Positions 11,594 to 23,740 of a stretch of DNA of 64,000 nucleotides are shown here, piece after piece. This stretch comes from Ulota crispa. Lineage: Eukaryota; Streptophyta; Bryopsida; Orthotrichales; Orthotrichaceae. Every line of letters starts with the position of its first letter. Position 1 is the stretch's first letter. Both the position numbers and the translations under genes were made by a program. The stretch covers positions 38,216,002 to 38,280,001 of the forward strand of contig OY987242.1 of NCBI GenBank assembly GCA_963920765.1, in the 5' to 3' direction. The notes under the pieces were generated by a model, which ran no database searches, was not told where the DNA came from, and worked only from the letters and a program-made list of their open reading frames with translations.

Positions 11594-12946
11594 ATATGAC
11601 TTATCAAAAGTTCATAAGTAATAGTTTAGAATCTGTATTTATTTGCAAAACATGGAGAGGTACTTGAAAAATATTGACAGATAGTTGCAAAACATCATTA
11701 AAAGAAAAATGTCCAAATCAGAAAACATGCAAAATCAGGAAAAACACATGCAAAACATTGGGAAAGTTCTAATGATCAATGATATGAAAAGTCCATATTT
11801 ACATATTAAATAAATAGTCCATAAGCAGTTAAAGGTGTCATCTTTGTACATGCATAAATAGTGTTTCTCTTCAATTTGAACGAAGGGTTTGCTCATGCAC
11901 ATCCGAAAGTTGCTGAATTTTTTAAAATAAATTTCCTATCATTCTTGCATTTCAATAGGAAGGCCATGAGTTTGGTCCTTTTTGCAAAGTTGTGTTGTAT
12001 GCTTCGGTGTGTGTGTGATTTTTGTATACACATGCATTATGTAGAGTGAGAATCCCAAATTATTCGTACAGAACGCTAACTTTCAAAACTTCGTTAGAAG
12101 TGGAAGGATTGTTGTGATCCTAAAAAACCAGGTTTCGCACAACCTGGTGTCCTCGTGAATGTCTGGCAAGTACGAGGTTTGATGAGGGGGGGAACAAAAA
12201 TTTACTCTAATTGCAACCTTAAAAACATGGAATTTTATTCTAGAGACGCTCTCTGAACATGTTTGACAAAAAAAAACTAAAAAAGAAAGCCGATATTTCC
12301 TGTAAATAACAACGTCATGTTATGTAATCTGGGAAAAAGGAGGTACCATTTTGTATTCCACCTTAAACTCAAAAAGTTACCTTAACCCTTGAACAATGAC
12401 AGGCCTCGCAGCAACGGCTCTGTATCCTCCACATACAATGGAGGCCTCAATTTTTGAGTCTTGCAGGTAGAATGGTTTAGGCGCTTGTGACCGGATCGAT
12501 TGCGTTGTCATTGGAAGGGGGTGGTTCAGAAAATTTGGCTATGCTGATGGAGCCCGCATCGCCTCAAACTTTTGCAATATTTGAGCACTGTGTGGATGAG
12601 TAGTCGTGTGCCGGGACTTCTTTATTTACAAGAAATTCACGTCGCACTCATCCTAGAATTGCTACGGTGAGGAGTGGTGCATTGCTGTTGGGAATTGCTC
12701 AAAAAAATTTGAAACCAAAATTTGAAAGGTGTAGATGGATGTGTGAGTTTGCAAAATTGTATTTGGAGGAGTCGGGTTGCTTGGAAGTACGTTGGGTGGG
12801 GTCTTTGTATGCGGTCAGCTCCCGCAGATCGACAAGAAGGAAGCTGACGTGCACAGCCTATGCGGCCAAAAGAGCGCGTGGAGCTTCGATTTGAGGGTAT
12901 CTAGTTGGAGAGGGCCAATGCCTGTATTGACATTTGGGCCTCCGTA
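11594..12946. other. Unassigned DNA left of the first CACTA-like element
   Basis: AT-rich to 12300, then somewhat richer in GC at 12400-12940. ORFs at 11861-12049, 12667-12894 and 12777-13031 have no recognisable similarity. The only named feature is the MITE fragment at 12327-12388. Confidence 0.3.
12327..12388 (-). mobile_element. Fragment of the GTTAAATTGGGAAA-type MITE
   Basis: The reverse complement reproduces the right end of the copy at 10099: AAGGTAACTTTTTGAG, TTTAAGGTGGAATAC and AAAATGGTACCTCC, then TTTTTCCCAG. Only about 60 bp remain. The next bases are TTAACCCTTGAAC, like a piggyBac-type terminus, which may mark the cause of truncation. Confidence 0.5.
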
Positions 12947-13654
12947 CACTATAATAGAAAACTCCATCCAAAACAACAAAAAATCAACACCTTCATGTTG
13001 TTTTGGGCACTTGCACACGCTAATTGACTAATTTAACAAAATTTTGTAAAAAACTACCTACGTTCTATTGATTTGGACACCATTGTCTAAACCAATAGAA
13101 ATTTTAGATTCTTTCAAAATCAATTTTGGAATCTTTGAGAATCTTTGAGAATCTTTGAGAATCTTTGAGAATCTTTGAAAATCTTTGGGAACCTTTAAGA
13201 ATCTTTGAGAATCTTTTCAAGTTATCCAAGAATCTTTGAGAATCTTTGAGAATCTTTGAGAATCTTTGAGAGTTTTTAAAGAATCTTTGAGAATTATTGA
13301 AAATCTTCAAGATTTTTCAAAGAATCTTTGAGAGTTTTTAAAGAATCTTTGAGAATCTTTGAGACTTTTTAAAGAATCTTTGAGAGTTTTTTAAGAATTT
13401 TTAAGAATTTTTGAGAATCTTTGAGAATCTTTTCAAGTTTTAAAGAACCTTTGAGAATCTTTGAGAATCTTTGAGAATCTTTGAGAATCTTTGAGACTCT
13501 TTGAGAATCTTTGAGACTCTTTGAGACTCTTTAGAGAATTTTAAAGAATTTTAAAGAATTTTTGAGAATCTTTGAGAACCTTCTTGAAATCTTGAAGAGT
13601 CTTTTAAAAAACTTTTTGGACTTCATTAAAATACATCAAAATCTTTATAAAAGA

Positions 13655-14225
13655 TCATTCCGTATGCACAAAGAAGCGCAAAAGAGCAGCACGCACCCTA
13701 AACAAGTCTATGAGCGTAGTCCATGCTTCAATCCGGTAACCCATAGCATTTTGGACGCACAAAGAATACAGAAGAGCAGCACGCACCCTAAATGAGTCTA
13801 TGCCCGTAGTCCGCGCTTTGGTAAGGTAACCCGTAGCATTCCAGACGCACAAAGAAGCGCGGAAGAGCAGCACGCACCATAAATGGGTCTATGAGTATAG
13901 TTTGCGCTTCGGTAAGGTAACCCGTAGCATTCTAGACGCACAAAGAAGCGCACAAGAGCAGCACGCACCGTAAACGGGTCTATGAGTGTAGTCTGCGCTT
14001 TGGTAAGGTAACTCGTAGCATTTTGGACGCACAAAGAAGTGCAAAAGAGCAGCACGCACCATAAACGGGTCTATGAGTGTAGTCTGCGCTTTGGTAAGGT
14101 AACTTGTAGCATTTTGGACGCACAAAGAAGCGCAAAAGAGCAGCATGCACCCTAAACGGATCTATGCGCATAGTCCGTGCTTTAGTTCAGTATCCCGTAG
14201 CATTCCAAACGTGCAAAGAAGCTCA
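13655..14225 (+). repeat. 91-bp tandem repeat, about six copies
   Basis: Each unit contains CACAAAGAAGCGCAAAAGAG, CAGCACGCACC, GGGTCTATGAG, GCGCTTTGGTAAGGTAAC and GTAGCATT. Copies are spaced 91 bp apart (for example successive minus-strand ORF starts shift by exactly 91). It is more GC-rich than the surrounding decamer array. The minus-strand ORFs of 63-85 codons here are artefacts of the repeat: 91 is not a multiple of three, so successive units open different frames. Confidence 0.9.
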
Positions 14226-14280
14226 GAAACTCAAAAATGTAAAGTACCAAATTTTACAAGGAGCAAAAGGAATGGAAGTT

Positions 14281-14312
14281 TGGAATTAGGGTTTAGGGTT
14301 TATGGTGTTTAA
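14281..14312 (+). repeat. Short interstitial telomere-like motif
   Basis: TTAGGGTTTAGGGTTTATGG is close to two copies of the plant telomere unit TTTAGGG. It is too short to indicate a telomere or a fusion and probably arose by chance or by repair. Confidence 0.35.
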
Positions 14313-16184
14313 GAATATTTGAGAATCTTTTTAGAATCTTTAAGAATCTTCAATAATCTTTGAGATTCTTTGAGATTCTCTTAAAATCTTTGAGAATCTT
14401 TGAGAACCTTCTTGAAATCTTTGAGAATCTTCAAAAATCCTTGAGAATCTTTGAGAATATTTAGAATATTTGAGAATCTTTGGAAATATTTTGAGAATTT
14501 TGAATTTTTTTGAGAATTTTTGAAAATCCTTGAGAATCTTCTTGGAATCTTTTAGGAAGCTTTGAGAAGCTTCAAGAATCTTTGAGAATCTTTGAGAATC
14601 CTTGAGAATCCTTGAGAATCTTTAAGAATCTTTAAAAATCTTTGAAAGTCTTTGAGAATCTTTTAAAAATCTTTTTGGAAATTTTAAAAATCTTTGAGAA
14701 TCTTTGAGAATTTTCAAGAACCTTTTTGGAGTCTTTGAGAATCTTTTTAAAATCTTTATGAAATTTGTTAAAATATTTCTAAATATTTATAGAAACAAAA
14801 TCTCTTAGATTGAATTAGAGTCCTTTTGGAATCTTTTTGTAATTCATCAAAATACTTTAAAATATTTTTAATAAAAAAACTATTAGAATAGTTTAGGTTT
14901 GTTTTTGAAATCTTTCTAGAATCTTTTTGGACCTCATTAAAATGTTTTGAAGTTTTAAAAAATAAAAGAAGTTTTCAAAAAAATTAGAATCTTTTAGAAT
15001 TTTGAGTGTACATTGACTAGTTTTATTTTCTTTACTTTTCACAATTTGGTTAGATTTAAAATTAGCAACCATTAAAGTCAAGTAAAAACATGACCATAAC
15101 AACAAAAAAATCAACAGTTTTTTGTTGATCTTGACACTTTTGGACATAACTTTACTAATTCAACAAAAAAATTTATAAAAAGTACAAACTTTTTTTTTCA
15201 ACATTTGAAGTACATGTTAATCTTCAAACACACCATTTGGATTTTCCATATCTAAAAACATGTGGTGGTAAACTTCACTCAAAAATGTCATAGTGTATTT
15301 GCAAAACTAGTCATACAATGGCATTGCAATATTTTTTAGGATGTGTTTTGTGTCTTTGATTGCCTTGAAAAATTGGTGTACAAAGGTCTAACTTGATTAC
15401 CTACAAGAAAAAATTACAACTTCAAGGTCCATAGTGCAAAAAAAATCAGCAAATGGTGGTCAAAGCCATCTGAAATTTTTGGGCACAATGGAAAATAAAA
15501 AAAAAATCCCTTCAAATGCTCATAACTTTCAAACCGTACTGTCAAGTGTCACGAGATTTTTACCACTTCTTCTTCTACAAGTGCATTACAAGATTGTATG
15601 GTTAGATTTTCAAGAACAACATTTTGTTGAAATTTTTGAAGAACACAGCAATAGGGACAGTTTTGAGTAGTTTTTGGCAGAAAATGGCCTTGGTAGTTTA
15701 GGGGTTAAAGGGTCATTCTTCAAGTGGCAGTTTTTATTAACAAATTTAAATATTTCTCAAATTCATGCCACCTAGTTGAAACAATCTAACATGGAGAGCA
15801 ACAATCAACATTACAAAATTTCCAACCTTTATTTGTCAAGGCTAATTTACGAATAAAAACTCTTACTACCTAATGTTTTTTATGCCTTACTTTATATATA
15901 CTAAAATACATAGTATCTCATGAATGCTATCGTAGCTCTACATATTATATACTAGTATACAGGCACACGCTTTGCATGAATAGGACATGTATGAGTAATG
16001 CAACATTCAATTTTACAAAAATTGGTATCTCACAAATCAATTGGTCTAGAATTTAATTCACATGCATCATCATTTTGATCCCTTTCTAAGACCAACAATA
16101 CCAATTGCTTTCATCACAATGTTACTTTTTTATATTTTCTAGGAGGGGCTTAGTGTTTTATTAATTTCTAGCACACGGGTGGAG

Positions 16185-16350
16185 GGCGTCAAATGGTGTT
16201 CTATATTTGGGGCATCCTTTATTGTTTCAACTTTCACAAAAATGTTCTACAAAATTTTGGAATTAAACATGGTTAGAGGGCACTTGGTGTTCTATATATA
16301 AGGCGTCCTTTGTTGCTTCAACTTATACCAGAACTTCTAGAAGGTTCTAG
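16185..16350 (+). repeat. Short local tandem duplication
   Basis: Two roughly 90-bp stretches share TGGTGTTCTATAT, GGC(A/G)TCCTTT(A/G)TTG and TTCAACTT. Nothing else in 15.2-17.1 kb is recognisable apart from small meaningless ORFs. Confidence 0.5.
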
Positions 16351-17170
16351 AAAAGGGTGTACTTAGGGAAATCCTCCCTCTTAGTAGTATAAATGTTTTT
16401 GTTTTTTAATTAAATGGACCCTATTTTCTAAAACACTAGTGGACCCTTGTACCCGCCGTTCTGGCAGAGGGCCATCACAGGAGAGGGTCCTTGCAAAAAA
16501 ATTAACGTGACCTTCCTCATAATCACCTTCTTCAGGCTTCTTCTCCTTTTTGTTACAATGGGCTTACTTGTACTATGCCTACCTACGCGCTTTGCCTCTT
16601 TCTTTAAGCATCCACCCCTATTCCCATGTATACTCCATTCCCAAGGAAGACCATAACCACCACATAATCATAGAAATAAGAATAAGCGTCACATAACCGC
16701 CATTTAATCTTCTTGTAGCAACACCCAACTACTCAACTAATAAAGATTTTATTCTATTACAAACACCCAACTAATGGAACCAAGCCTATTATTAGTACAG
16801 ATGGACTAGTGGTCTTCCCGATTGAAGAGAGCATATAAGTGAACTATTGGTTGTAAGCAACAAATCTTTTTTGGGCTTAAATATTGAAAAATCTCCACAA
16901 AGTTTAATCTGCAGTCCTACTAGGCTACTAGCCTCTAGATATTTTTAACTGCTAGAGGATCATTTTTGTTGTCAATGCGTGGTTTTCAAATTTAGGATTT
17001 TAGCACACAAGTTTTTTCAATTGGTGCAAGATTTCAAATCACAGAAGGCCCTTTTACACTAATTTGGGTAAATTTTGATTCTTTAGTATGAAAGTGTGGC
17101 ATGTCTTTGGTACTTCTTGTTCAAGTAGGTTTTTAGCTACAACCTTTTATTCCCCTTCAAATAACAACTT

Positions 17171-17315
17171 CACTAGAAGAAAAATGTGTCCTAAACAACT
17201 TGTTCACAACCACTACAAATGTCTTAAACAATTATATAATGATTCATTGTACAATTGTTTAGGACATTTGCAGTTGTTGTGAACCATTTGTTTAGGACAT
17301 GTTTTCCTTCTAGGG
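17171..17315. mobile_element. 145-bp CACTA-type miniature foldback with CTT target duplication
   Basis: Begins CACTAGAAGAAAAATGTG and ends CATGTTTTCCTTCTAGGG. The two arms are almost perfectly complementary (TCCTAAACAA against TTGTTTAGGA, with TTCACAACCACTACAAATG-like sequence opposite) around a loop near 17230-17255. CTT flanks both ends (17168-17170, 17316-17318), the 3-bp duplication expected of CACTA elements. Confidence 0.8.
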
Positions 17316-17525
17316 CTTGGTAATGAAACCTTCTTGATTTTGCATCCTTCACACACTCTTTAGCTGAGCTAAGTATTTGCAAATTCTTTTTGAATTTAGG
17401 CCATTTGAGTTGCTTTAATTAAAAAAGCTTATAAATATCATAACTTAGAGTATATTTAATTAACGTAAATGAGTGTGAAGTACTTCATTAGTGCGCCTTG
17501 CAAACTCACCTATCTATTTGGTTAA

Positions 17526-18453
17526 CCCCTAAAGCACTAAGCTAAAATTTTCATAAAAACCGCTCCAAAACTGCCATTTCTAGTACAAGTACCAAATTTT
17601 AGGAAAAGAAAACGTTTTTTGACAAATTTAGCCATAAGATCTTGTATCCAAAGATGTGATAAAAATTTCAGAAATTTTCACCATGTAGATTGTTAGATAT
17701 TTGAGTTTGAATTGCCAAAAAACCATTTTTTGTCTCTACAAAAATCCAGGCAGCTGCACTTCCCAAGGTCATATTTGCATGAATAAAACTCCAAAATGGT
17801 TGTAATTTTTTGGGTTTGTTCTTCAAAGCAAGTTGGGTACACATTTGAAAGCTTTCAAATCATTTGGAAGTGTAAAACACATGGAAAATAATAATAAGTA
17901 AAATGAAGTAGAGAATAATTCAAACCACTAAATTGTTAAGAACTTAATCATGAAAATGAAAAATGCCAATCCCCAATGGTTGTAATGTTGTGATAAACAA
18001 TCTAAATCTTTTGGTTTTGTTTTTTTCTAAATGATTGAAAATTGAGCAAATTAATGAACTTCAAAGTTTATTTTAGAGTAGAGAATCCATAATTGCCTGC
18101 AAACAAAATCTCCTCACAACTTTCATCTCATTGATAAAAACGGAATGATGCAAAGCTTTCCAAGTATATATAAATCAGAAGAACCAATTTCAAAAAAAAA
18201 ATCAAAAAATATAAATTTTAAAGAAGTTTTTTTTTTTTGCCCGCCGAACAAAGAAAACTAAATATCACGCAATATCATGCATTAACTTTTGAACCATGAA
18301 GTCAAAAGTTATGAAATTTGTGGACCTACAACTACTCCTTGGACACATCATGTGTGAAAATTTCAAAAGAAAAAAAAATGAAAATCCCATTGGTAGTGAG
18401 CTACCCAAATCTCTATGCTACCAAAAATAAAAAGGTGTTTAGGACTTTATGGG
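17526..18453. mobile_element. piggyBac-like non-autonomous element (TTAA-flanked), 928 bp
   Basis: TTAA at 17522-17525 and 18454-18457 flanks ends CCCCTAAAGCACTAAG and, reversed, CCCATAAAGTCCTAAAC. Interior blocks (AAAACCGCTCCAAAACTGCC, CACCATGTAGATTG, AAATGCCAATCCC, GCCTGCAAACAAAATC, TTTTTGCCCGCC) are shared with the elements at 22825 and 61489, which have nearly the same length. There is no ORF of note. Confidence 0.75.
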
Positions 18454-19645
18454 TTAACTCAAGTGTATACCATAAAATTACAAGGAGTGATCTCCTTGAG
18501 CTTCAATCACAAAATGTAAACTTATGATTAAAAGATAAAATTTGAAAAACACCAATAGATTTTGCCGTATTTTATAAAACACCCTCGTAATTTTCAAAAT
18601 TGCAAAAAAATCCTTATAAATGTTCTATAAAGCACGTACAGTGCAATGATATACAAGTGGCATGCACGAGAATGGTAATGCTTCCCCGTCCAGTTTCGTA
18701 AACACTCTATTCATTGAAGCCAAATCTTTTAACTGTGAAAAGCAATATGCAAATATGCAAATATATTAAGCTATTAGCTTTACTATTTAGCGGTAATTGC
18801 TTGTCTATTGGTGAATTGAGAGGAGATTCTTGGTGTTCTTTTGTATCATATATGGGTGGTTGTAGGTTGTTTAATATTTTCCGCCAGTCACAATAATATT
18901 TGCACAAGAGTAATGAAACCTCTATATGGGTATTTTGCAATTTGAAGCTACAAGTGTATTTTTCAAAATACAACAAAATGTATGGGTGTTTTTCAAATTT
19001 TCCCTTATCATAAAACCAGACTAGCATTTAGGGAGAAATATTATCTTCATCTGCTAAAATTTGGCCTTGTTCAATTTTAACCGGTTTTTCACAAGCATAC
19101 ACCAAAAAAAATCCATACTTGTGTTGCAACGTACTATAATGAGAATTTTTTGTAAAATTTCGCCGATTTTTTTATCAAGTATTTTTAACTTTTACTTCAT
19201 CCTTTTGCCATTTCAATTGGCTAACTTTGCATTGAGAGTTGGTTCCCCCCAAACATTTATCCAGACAACAGAGTGATGTCATTGCTTTTTTGGACAATGT
19301 TTTGCTTCGAAGTTATACAGTTTCTCTGAGAGAATGTTTGACAATATTTTCTTCCTTATTCAATGGACTAAATTGCTGAAATATTCCATGATCTGGAGAT
19401 GATATTGCTCTTTTTGGATGAATGTGGTCTATTCTTAACAAAGCGATAAGTGTGTTGTAGATAGCATTCATGTCCATGATGTAAATAGCTTAGTTAGTCA
19501 CTCTAATAAAGATCGCTTGGCGACCATCCACACCGGCTTAGCAACATGGGGGCCATTCATTGATTTCCAATGGAAGACGCTCAACTTAACGCACTAGAAG
19601 CGTGCATTCAGAGCAGGGCTACATCTCTAAGAGTTTTTTTTGTAA

Positions 19646-20082
19646 GGGCATCCCCAATCCAGCCGCAATATTAGTCATGGGAACTGTGTGGGAGTATTTG
19701 CATGTGTCAGAGCGTGTCTAACTTGGAGTCAAATACACAGGAGGGCCATTTCCCCAATCCAATAGTCCCAATGTAAATAAGATTTGACACACACTAAACA
19801 TGAGTTTTTAATAGTTTATGTTTGTTTAAAGTGCTTATGTGTGGCTGATTCAAGTCAGAAGTATCTGAAATTCCCTAAAATTGCGTCAGTGTCAAAGCTG
19901 GAGTGGTATGCAGGACTCTCCAATTAGTGCAAACTTGTAGGGGAGGGGCTCTAATGTGGGGAGCCTTGAAAAATGCAATATGGTTTAACTGTTGCATTAG
20001 AGCCCATATTTTTGCTCAAGTCCGGTTTAAACCACTGCAGAAGCTATTGCCTACCTCTCTTACAGCTGCATTGAGGATGCCC
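19646..20082. mobile_element. Tourist-like (PIF/Harbinger) MITE with TAA duplication
   Basis: 437 bp with ends GGGCATCCCCAATCCAGCCG and, reversed, GGGCATCCTCAATGCAGCTG. TAA flanks both ends (19643-19645 and 20083-20085). End sequence, length and TWA-type duplication fit Tourist-like MITEs of the PIF/Harbinger superfamily. The small ORF at 19903-20085 lies inside and is not credible. Confidence 0.8.
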
Positions 20083-20146
20083 TAAGCTAAACAAAAGCAA
20101 TGTAAGTTGAACACACCAACCCCACATGTACCTTGTCAACTATTAA

Positions 20147-21108
20147 CCCCTAAAGGACCAAGGGTGTTCTTTGAGAAAAAAAATCTTAGAAACTACCAAT
20201 TTTTAGTGCATTGCCCAAAACTGAAAATACAAACTTTTTTCTCAATTTCAACCATACAAAATTGTGCAAAAAATAGATAATTTAATGTGCTAAAAAAACT
20301 TCAGCTCATTTGATCGCGCAAATTGTAAGATTATAATGTTTGAAGTGAGAATAACAACTTTTTTCCATTCCTGCAAAACAAAGTCAGCATACTTTGAGCC
20401 CTCCTAGAGTAAATTTTTTGCTCTACACAAAAATGAGCTTTTTGACCATTCACAAGTATATGATGTTAGGTTCACTCATGAAAATTTTCAGGTTCAAATA
20501 TAGAATTTGGCTTATTTTGAATCACCTTGCAATGCAAGGAGGTTTGTTAAATTGGCAATACTTTAGTCATTCTTTCATTGTTTCTTGTGCAATAAGGAAG
20601 TCTTTTATTTGAAACCTGAATGGTGAAAAGTTAGAGACAAACGTTTGGAATATGTGAAGAAAGGTTTCAAGAGCTTTGGATTTATAAATTGAAAAATAAT
20701 AGGGCCTGAAGTTAGAGGAATATTTTTCTTCTTGAAACTGCTTGAACATAGTTAACTAAGTTTGACTCCCTTCAAAATGTGATGTGAGAGCTTAATTTTT
20801 ATTTTGTATTCTTAATAATTGTAAACCATGTTTTTTTGGTTCCATACTTGCTAAATTTCAAAAGTTGATGAGAGTTTTAGCATAAGATTCTCCAAAGATG
20901 CTTGAATTGCCCAAGTTGACTAATTTCTTTTGGGCAACATAACTTTTGAAGTGAGCATCCAATTGGGGAAAAAAATTGCATTTCCACTTGGGGGATACAT
21001 ATTTGCACATTGTGTAACAATTTTGAGAACATCTAATAAAAATTGCCTCCATATGAACCTACAGGAGTTCTCAAGTAGTTGTTGAACAACCTCTTGGTCC
21101 TTTATGGA
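20147..21108. mobile_element. piggyBac-like non-autonomous element (TTAA-flanked), 962 bp
   Basis: TTAA at 20143-20146 and 21109-21112 flanks ends CCCCTAAAGGACCAAGG and, reversed, TCCATAAAGGACCAAGAGG. The interior (for example GAGCCCTCCTAGAGTAAA and CTTTTGGGCAACATAACT) is not shared with the 17526/22825/61489 group, so this is a different non-autonomous lineage using the same ends. Confidence 0.75.
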
Positions 21109-22275
21109 TTAACAAAACATGAAATTGTGTGGCAATCTCTGGGTGCACCCGTTTTTTTTCAACAAAGATCGCTTTTACTGCCAAAATTCAATGAACAAAA
21201 ATAACATTAAGTGATGTCTAGAGTGTTTGAAGGGTACAGTAGAAGGCTTGAAATGCAACCCTTGTCAGACATTGAATTCCACGTGTAGCGCAAGAATGGA
21301 TATGAGGTGGTTCTTGAATGGACCCTCCTTAGTCTTAAATGAAAATGTGTCTTTTATTGCAAAAGCCAATCACAAGTCTTGATTTCACCTAATCTCTTTA
21401 TAGATTATAGGGGGACGGTTTATAGGAGACCTAGAAACATAAATAGGTACCTACTATAGAAAATTTTGAAGATTTATCAACAATTCAATAATGCCTAAAA
21501 AAAACATGAAAAAACTTGGTTACAGTTAGCATCCATTTCTCTTTGTTTAAAAATCACACAAAAATCTCTTGATCTAGGAAAGACCACAAAAAAGCAAATG
21601 AGCCTTTAATCCCTGAGCGCCCAGTTGACATTATACTGTCGCTAGGGCCCATAACTTTATCTTGCTTTTTCTCTTAATTTGTACGGTGAAAATAGTCATG
21701 ACTGGTCTCCATCAGCAAAGAAGGTAGTCCTTTTTCAAATCTTGCAATCACTTTTTCCGGATGTAATTTCCAAGCTGTGGTGGCCATTAAACCCCCATTT
21801 TCTCCTAAATCTTAAAATAACTCTGCGCACTCCAAGATTAAAGGGTCGCTTTTTGAGCCTCCTACCTTAGGGCTTGATGCAAAACGGGGCAGTGTTTGCA
21901 AGATTTTGAGCTTATTCGGCAAAAAAAATCTACCAGTTTTTTAATGCATGCACCAGATACTGCCTATATCCTTATACTATAATTCGAAGCTTCTTGAAAA
22001 TCAAACTGTTTTTTATCCTATTTTTAACTTTTCAACCTGATTTTGTGTCATTTTAGTCGGCTTTGGATCTGCCCGCTCATTGAATAGGGGACTTGATGGG
22101 GGAAGAGATAGAGGCTGAGAAAATGTGAGGAGCCAATGAGGTGACCACGGCACTCTCCCTAGGCGGTGAAATTATAAGCAATTCAGTTGTCGCACTGCCA
22201 AACGACCAAGTAATTATTTACTTACCTGCTACAAAAGCTGCGAAGTTATAGCCCTGACTCCCTTTCCCCCCCTCA

Positions 22276-22600
22276 GAGCATCATCAATAGAGCACGGGCA
22301 TTTGAGCGGGCCTTGGGAAGGTAAAAACACTGTTATTTTTTGACTAGTTTATAATTAGGAAATGAGATTACTATCATTGGAAGCATATACAAAAACTAGT
22401 CAAACCAATAAAATGACATATGGTATTGAAAATTGGATTAACAAACTAGAGTCCATTGAAAAAGTAGCTAAAAGACAAACAATACGGCAAACCATGCCTA
22501 ATAAAAAAGATTAGATAGTGGCACTCCAAATTCTCAAAAAATAGCAGTGTTTTTGCCGTCTCGGGCCCACTCAAATGCCCGTGCTCTATTGATGATGCCC
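22276..22600. mobile_element. 325-bp Tourist-like MITE with TCA duplication
   Basis: The ends GAGCATCATCAATAGAGCAC and, reversed, GGGCATCATCAATAGAGCAC continue complementary through GGGCATTTGAG(C/T)GGGCC. TCA flanks both sides (22273-22275, 22601-22603). The arms also share AACACTG(T/C)TATTTTTTGA. Confidence 0.8.
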
Positions 22601-22824
22601 TCAGTCTGCAAAGCCATCCTCAATTCCTCATACACACGCCCTTGCTATGAAGTCAGGGGTGCCAAAGGTGTCCCACTTTAATTACTTTTGCGTTGTCAAA
22701 TATTTTCATAATTCTCAGCCCCAGCTCATTTTTTAAGACAGATGGAACATGGAAGCTGCATAAAACTCACTTTGTCCACGATGACTGAAACCTTTTGTAC
22801 AATACCACTTCAGTAACCCTTTAA

Positions 22825-23736
22825 CTAAAGGACCAAGCAAAGTTTTCACCAAAAACTCTCCAAAACAGTCATTTTTAGAGCATCAACCAAATTTGAAAAC
22901 ATAAACATTTTTATGCATATACAACCTTGGAATCTTGTAGAAGAATGGTTTTAGAAGATGAGGAAAAAATTTCAGAGTTTTCCACCATGTGGATTGGAAG
23001 TTAGAATGGTTTGAATATTCAAAAACGTCTTGTGAAAAACTGGGCAGCTACCCTTCATAAGGTGAAATTCTTAAGGAAAAAAGGCCATGTGGGTGGTGCT
23101 TCTCTAAATTCCTTATTCCACCTAAGTAAAGTACATTTCACAAAGTTTCAAATCATTTGGAGTTGTATAACATTTGAAAAGAAATTAGTAAGTAAAAAGA
23201 AGTAGAGAATGATTCAAAACACTAAATTGTTAAGGATATAGTTATGGAAATGAAAAATGCCAATCCCAATGGTCATGATGTTGTAATAAACAATCTACAT
23301 TCTTTGGTTTTGTTTTTTTTTTCCCAAATGTTGGAAATTGAGTAAAATAAAGGACTTCAAAGTTTATTTGAGAGTAGAGAAACCATAACTGCCTGCAAAC
23401 AAAAAATCCTCATAACTTTCATCTTGTTGATAAAAATAGAATGATTCAAAGTTTCCTACATTCACATGAATCTCCTAAACCAATTTCATATTTTTGTTTT
23501 TGAAAATCTTGATTATTAAAAATCTGCCCAAGTTGCCCGCCAGACGTAAAAAACAACATATCAAGCCATAGCTTTTTACTCATAATTCCAAATGTCATGA
23601 AATTTAATGCATATGAAAGATAAACCTTTTTCCCACATTTTGTTAAAATCTCAACCTAAAACATGCAAAACTCCAATCATAGGGGCCTGCCCAAAATTGC
23701 TATGTTTCTAAAAAAGGGGGTCTGGTCCTTCAAGGG
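22825..23736. mobile_element. piggyBac-like non-autonomous element (TTAA-flanked), 912 bp
   Basis: TTAA at 22821-22824 and 23737-23740. The left end CTAAAGGACCAAGC has lost the first two C residues, and the reversed right end reads CCCTTGAAGGACCAGACC. The interior is homologous to the element at 17526 throughout (CAAAACAGTCATTTTTAGAG, CACCATGTGGATTGG, AAATGCCAATCCC, TGCCTGCAAACAAAAAATCC). Confidence 0.75.
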
Positions 23737-23740
23737 TTAA

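Larger units (their letters stand above)
13095..14760 (+). repeat. Decamer array GAATCTTTGA (A1), with 91-bp repeat inside
   Basis: Long runs of GAGAATCTTT units with frequent variants (GAGACTCTTT, AAGAATCTTT, TTTTTAGAATCTTT). The runs are interrupted at 13655-14225 by the 91-bp tandem repeat. The same array, in matching position relative to the element end, occurs in the three other family-A copies (29380-29660, 34160-34420, 51470-52340), so it is part of the transposon and not an independent microsatellite. Confidence 0.85.

Noticed and set aside
13655-14171. Overlapping minus-strand ORFs of 63-85 codons with a repeated peptide (NATSYLTKAQTTLIDPF-like)
   Set aside because: They are the 91-bp tandem repeat read in rotating frames; there is no start context, no domain and no continuity.
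14281-14312. Telomere-like TTTAGGG units, also near 51174
   Set aside because: Only about two units each; too short for an interstitial telomere claim.
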